29,980 nt of DNA from Ignavibacteria bacterium UBA2373 (GTDB lineage: Bacteria; Bacteroidota; Ignavibacteria; Kapaibacteriales; UBA961): assembly GCA_002344005.1 (NCBI GenBank), contig DDTD01000011.1:1-29980 (forward strand), in the 5' to 3' direction. A program made the translations under genes and the position numbers. This document shows, piece after piece, positions 27,314 through 29,980 of this stretch (within the stretch, counting starts at the first letter, position 1; every line of letters starts with the position of its first letter). The notes below the pieces were generated by a model. It was not told where the DNA came from and ran no database searches. It worked only from the letters and a program-made list of their open reading frames with translations.

Positions 27314-28948
27314 TTAGAATGATGGGGTGCGTCTTTTTTTGAATTGTTTGAATACGCCGAATTTACTATCATGTTGGGGCTGCGTATCAAATTTATGTTT
27401 CTTTTCTTCACTGCGTTCAAAACCGCCGCCGCTGCTTCTTCTGTCATCTCTATCACGACGTTCAAAACCGCCGCCGCCGCTTCTTCTGTCATCTCTGTCA
27501 CGACGTTCAAAACCGCCGCCGCTGCTTCTTCTGTCATCTCTGTCACGACGTTCAAAGCCGCCACCGCTGCTTCTTCTTTCGTCTCTGTCACGACGTTCAA
27601 AACCGCTGCCGCTGCTTCTTCTGTCATCCCTGTCACGACGTTCAAAACCGCCGCTGCTGCTTCTTTCTGTGCTACTGCTTCGCTCATCGCGATTACCATA
27701 GCTGCTGCGACGTGATGCACCATCATCATTGCGGGATGATGAAAAACGTCCATTATTCGATGATGAAGATTTTTTTCCTCTGCGTAACGGTTGCGGTTCC
27801 GGCTCATAGATGTCCACAAAAATATCTTCGGGCAAAAGAGCTTTTTCAAGTGTTGTTTTAGCAAATTTCTCTATGCTGCGTAAGCGATGTAATTCTTCAC
27901 GTCCATGAGAAAAAGTAATTGCTTTTCCTGATTTTCCGGCGCGCCCTGTTCTGCCGATACGGTGAACATAATATTCGGGGTCTAATGGCAAATCATAATT
28001 AATGACCATACTGACCGAACTTATATCCAAACCGCGAGCGGCAACATCCGTAGCTACCAGAACACGTAATTCACCGCGACGAAATTCATTCATAGTGCGC
28101 ATACGTTTATTTTGCACAAAATCGCCATGAATGCCTGCTGAAGTATAACCTGCTTGCAGCATTTTTTTTACGACAATATCCACACGACTTTTTGTATTGC
28201 AAAATACCATAATTGAATCAGGATTTTCTTTTTCAAGAATACTTTGGATTAAAGCCACTTTATTCACGCCTAATGTTTCATAATAGACTTGGTGAATATT
28301 ATCTGCGGTTAATTCTTTTTTTGCAATGGTCACTGTTGTCGGATTTTGTAAATAGCGTGCTGCTATTTCGCGAATATCTTTTGACATTGTAGCAGAAAAT
28401 AATACTGTTTGTTTTTGTTCCGGCATCATTCCCATAATTTGTTCAATATATGGTCGAAAACCCATATTTAACATTTCATCGGCTTCGTCGAGCACAACAG
28501 TTTTAACGGTATCTAAATTTATGGATCCGCGCTCAATTTGATCAATAAAACGTCCGGGTGTGCCGACAACAATATGGGCACCGCGGCGCAATTCCATACG
28601 TTGTTTTTCGATAGAAACACCGCCGAATATCGGAATGATACGGATATCGCGACGGTAGCGAGCTAATTTGCGCAATTCATCGCATACTTGCACTGCAAGT
28701 TCACGTGTGGGGCATAATACTATTGACTGAGTATCGCGGTTGCCTCGTTCAATTCCTTCAACTAGAGGAATACCAAAAGCGGCTGTTTTGCCGGTGCCTG
28801 TTTGTGCTTGTCCTATAAGGTCTTTGCCTTCCATAATAGCAGGAATAGCTTGGGCTTGAATTTCGGTTGCCGAAACATAGCCTAAATCGCCGATGGCGCG
28901 TTGCATTTCTCGGCTTACAGCCAAGTCATGAAATTGTAATTGTGACAT
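27314..28948 (-). CDS. DEAD-box RNA helicase with repetitive Arg/Asp/Gly-rich tail
   Basis: 544 residues. The helicase core has the Q motif region (F6...Q31), AQTGTGKT (48-55), PTRELA, GTPGR, DEAD at 154-157, SAT at 185-187, then the second RecA domain with IHGDFVQNKRM, ATDVAARGLD and HRIGRTGRAG. It unwinds short RNA duplexes, typically in ribosome assembly and RNA decay (CsdA/RhlE-like). The C-terminal tail (about 428-511) is five full copies of a 15-residue unit, F-E-R-R-D-R-D-D-R-R-S-S-G-G-G, plus flanking degenerate units; this is a mixed-charge disordered tail likely to bind RNA non-specifically. The start has no Shine-Dalgarno. It is convergent with the FG-GAP gene and separated by a shared terminator. 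Confidence 0.95.
   Translation of the reverse strand: MSQLQFHDLAVSREMQRAIGDLGYVSATEIQAQAIPAIMEGKDLIGQAQTGTGKTAAFGIPLVEGIERGNRDTQSIVLCPTRELAVQVCDELRKLARYRRDIRIIPIFGGVSIEKQRMELRRGAHIVVGTPGRFIDQIERGSINLDTVKTVVLDEADEMLNMGFRPYIEQIMGMMPEQKQTVLFSATMSKDIREIAARYLQNPTTVTIAKKELTADNIHQVYYETLGVNKVALIQSILEKENPDSIMVFCNTKSRVDIVVKKMLQAGYTSAGIHGDFVQNKRMRTMNEFRRGELRVLVATDVAARGLDISSVSMVINYDLPLDPEYYVHRIGRTGRAGKSGKAITFSHGREELHRLRSIEKFAKTTLEKALLPEDIFVDIYEPEPQPLRRGKKSSSSNNGRFSSSRNDDGASRRSSYGNRDERSSSTERSSSGGFERRDRDDRRSSGSGFERRDRDERRSSGGGFERRDRDDRRSSGGGFERRDRDDRRSGGGGFERRDRDDRRSSGGGFERSEEKKHKFDTQPQHDSKFGVFKQFKKRRTPSF
27416..27665. repeat. 45-bp tandem repeat inside the helicase gene
   Basis: Units start at 27416, 27461, 27506, 27551 and 27596, with a further degenerate copy from 27641. 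Each unit is 45 bases, a multiple of three, so it keeps the helicase frame and adds 15 residues. Copies differ by only a few bases, which suggests recent expansion or homogenisation. The repeat keeps other frames open on both strands, producing spurious ORFs. Confidence 0.95.
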
Positions 28949-29719
28949 GTAACTTTAATTTGTGAGCGCAGTCACCGGTTGCGATAAGCATAAACACACA
29001 ACTCTAACTGCATGAAAATAATAGATTTTTTATTCTTGAATTATACAATACCGTTTACGTGCCATGAACCACGATTATCGTAGTCACAAAGATGGTAAAG
29101 AAAGGAAATCTCGGTATGGAAGGGAAATTGTGCTGCACCGTTACTATGGGGTGAGATGGGTTCCCGTGAGCATTTGGCTCGGGTAGATGTGTCAATTTAC
29201 TTAAAATCGTACATCGCTTATGAGATTGCCTTTATGAGGTATTATGTCTGAATTTATGTTGAAGAAAACACACATTACATTTCTGTGCGCCGGTCTGTCT
29301 TTGCAACATACTTCATGACAAATAAAAGCAATTCGACCGTTTTACTGCACAAAGATACGACAATTTTCGCACATAGAAGGAAGATTGCCATGACATCCCT
29401 ACGAAATCCCCTCCATCGGATGTGTGGCAGAGGCGTGGATTCCGTCTCTAAACCTTATAGATTTTCAAAAGCCAACCATCACCAAAAATTCCCCTCATTG
29501 AGGGGTGTGTCAGACGCAGTCTGACGGGGTGGATTATTTACCCAAAACCGCGTCCCGCTTTTTTCGCATTCTCCGTCGGGGAATTAGTATGGGGCTAAAA
29601 CCCGAAATGTCTCATAGTTTTCAAAGAACGAAGGAGAAATCTAATTCAATCATTTTACAAATAAACTTTGTATTGACATAATATATGTTTAGAAAATATT
29701 GTTGTATTTTTCTTTAAGT
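28949..29719. other. Non-coding region with REP-like element
   Basis: 771 bases with no gene that can be supported. It must hold the helicase promoter; TATAAT occurs on the minus strand near 29042-29048, without a clear partner. A bulged hairpin (CCCG-TGAGC...GCTCGGG, about 29163-29183) and the REP-like double palindrome at 29491-29529 are the visible structures. A frame at 29285-29524 runs through the palindrome and ends in it, which marks it as a repeat-derived artefact. The segment near 29570-29610 (GGGGCTAAAACCC) may be another degenerate repeat. Confidence 0.6.
29491..29529. repeat. REP-like double palindrome
   Basis: CCCCTC (29491-29496) pairs with GAGGGG (29500-29505), and GTCAGAC (29509-29515) pairs with GTCTGAC (29519-29525) around GCA, then GGGG follows. 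This two-hairpin layout resembles the short intergenic REP-type repeats seen in many Bacteroidota genomes. Only one clear copy is seen in the window. Confidence 0.55.
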
Positions 29720-29980
29720 TTACCCATATCTAGCATATACTAATTTGCCCTGATAATTTTTAGGGTCATATTCTCGATTATCAACTATAAAATGTACATC
29801 AGGACTTTCCATGTCGCAGTAGTCACCTGAAATTTCTGCTGCAACAGCAAAATAAATATCTTTCTCATCTTCTGTTAACTCTCTATCCGAGTATATGAAA
29901 AGATTTACTTTATCCTCAGTGTTTTCTAATTGTTCCAAGTAAATAAACCTAACCGAGCATATTATATTGAATAATAAAGC
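29720..29980 (-). CDS. Small acidic protein of unknown function, 5' end beyond window
   Basis: 86 residues are visible and the frame is open through base 29980, so the start may lie outside the window; a TTG at 29938 is the first in-frame candidate start inside it. The sequence is acidic and compact (NLFIYSDRELTEDEKDIYF, EISGDYCDMESPDVHFI, ending GKLVYARYG). No family is recognised. The size, acidity and aromatic content are similar to many small immunity or toxin-neutralising proteins, but nothing here proves it. The gene runs leftward and ends in an AT-rich spacer beside the repeat region. Confidence 0.6.
   Translation of the reverse strand, partial: ALLFNIICSVRFIYLEQLENTEDKVNLFIYSDRELTEDEKDIYFAVAAEISGDYCDMESPDVHFIVDNREYDPKNYQGKLVYARYG

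Noticed and set aside
27416..27665. Repeats considered as a CRISPR array
   Set aside because: The units are contiguous with no unique spacers and encode a helicase tail.
27256..27864. Overlapping long ORFs on both strands with Ala/Glu- or Leu/Pro-rich repeats (27256-27864 minus, 27327-27715 plus)
   Set aside because: They are created by the 45-bp in-frame repeat of the helicase gene; the helicase frame has clear motifs and the others do not.
29285..29524. 79-codon plus-strand ORF
   Set aside because: It reads into the REP-like palindrome and ends there; there is no ribosome-binding site or protein-like composition.

Overview
The window looks like a chromosomal segment of a low-GC member of the Bacteroidota/Chlorobi-type lineage (for example Ignavibacteria or Kapabacteria); this placement is inferred. 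The supporting signs are a secreted FG-GAP/UnbV protein with a type IX secretion-type C-terminal sorting domain, a B12-dependent class II ribonucleotide reductase, a Bacteroidota-style TTTG / TAnnTTTG promoter candidate, and many genes without a clear Shine-Dalgarno. No rRNA, tRNA, CRISPR array or intact transposase was found.

Layout. 1-2441 (+) is an AT-rich accessory cassette of four closely packed genes: an HNH nuclease cut by the window edge, a methyltransferase-HIT fusion whose ATG overlaps the HNH stop, an unknown 80-residue protein, and a protein with a GmrSD/DUF1524-like tail. It ends at a terminator and converges on nrdJ (2655-6137, -), a complete class II ribonucleotide reductase. 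An OmdA/YdeI-type protein (6534-7064, -) follows. Then comes a complete tripartite efflux operon (7517-13822, +): TetR regulator, TolC-like outer membrane factor, membrane-fusion adaptor and HAE1-type RND pump, closed by a UUCG-loop terminator. Next is a 1693-residue hybrid histidine kinase with nine predicted PAS/GAF sensor domains (14040-19121, +).

19210-22667 (-) is a probable three-gene operon: an HD hydrolase fused to a CoaD-type adenylyltransferase, an RCK-gated potassium channel, and a secreted alpha/beta hydrolase. Upstream of it is a Prc-type tail-specific protease (22758-24905, -). It diverges from the secreted FG-GAP protein (25137-27215, +), which shares a bidirectional terminator with a convergent DEAD-box RNA helicase (27314-28948, -) whose tail is built from 45-bp tandem repeats. 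28949-29719 is non-coding as far as can be seen and holds a REP-like double palindrome. The right edge carries the end of a small acidic unknown protein that runs off the window.

Most of the window is ordinary housekeeping, envelope and signalling content. The parts most worth a second look are the left-edge HNH / methyltransferase-HIT cassette and the HD-CoaD fusion. Domain calls come from reading motifs by eye; no database search was possible.
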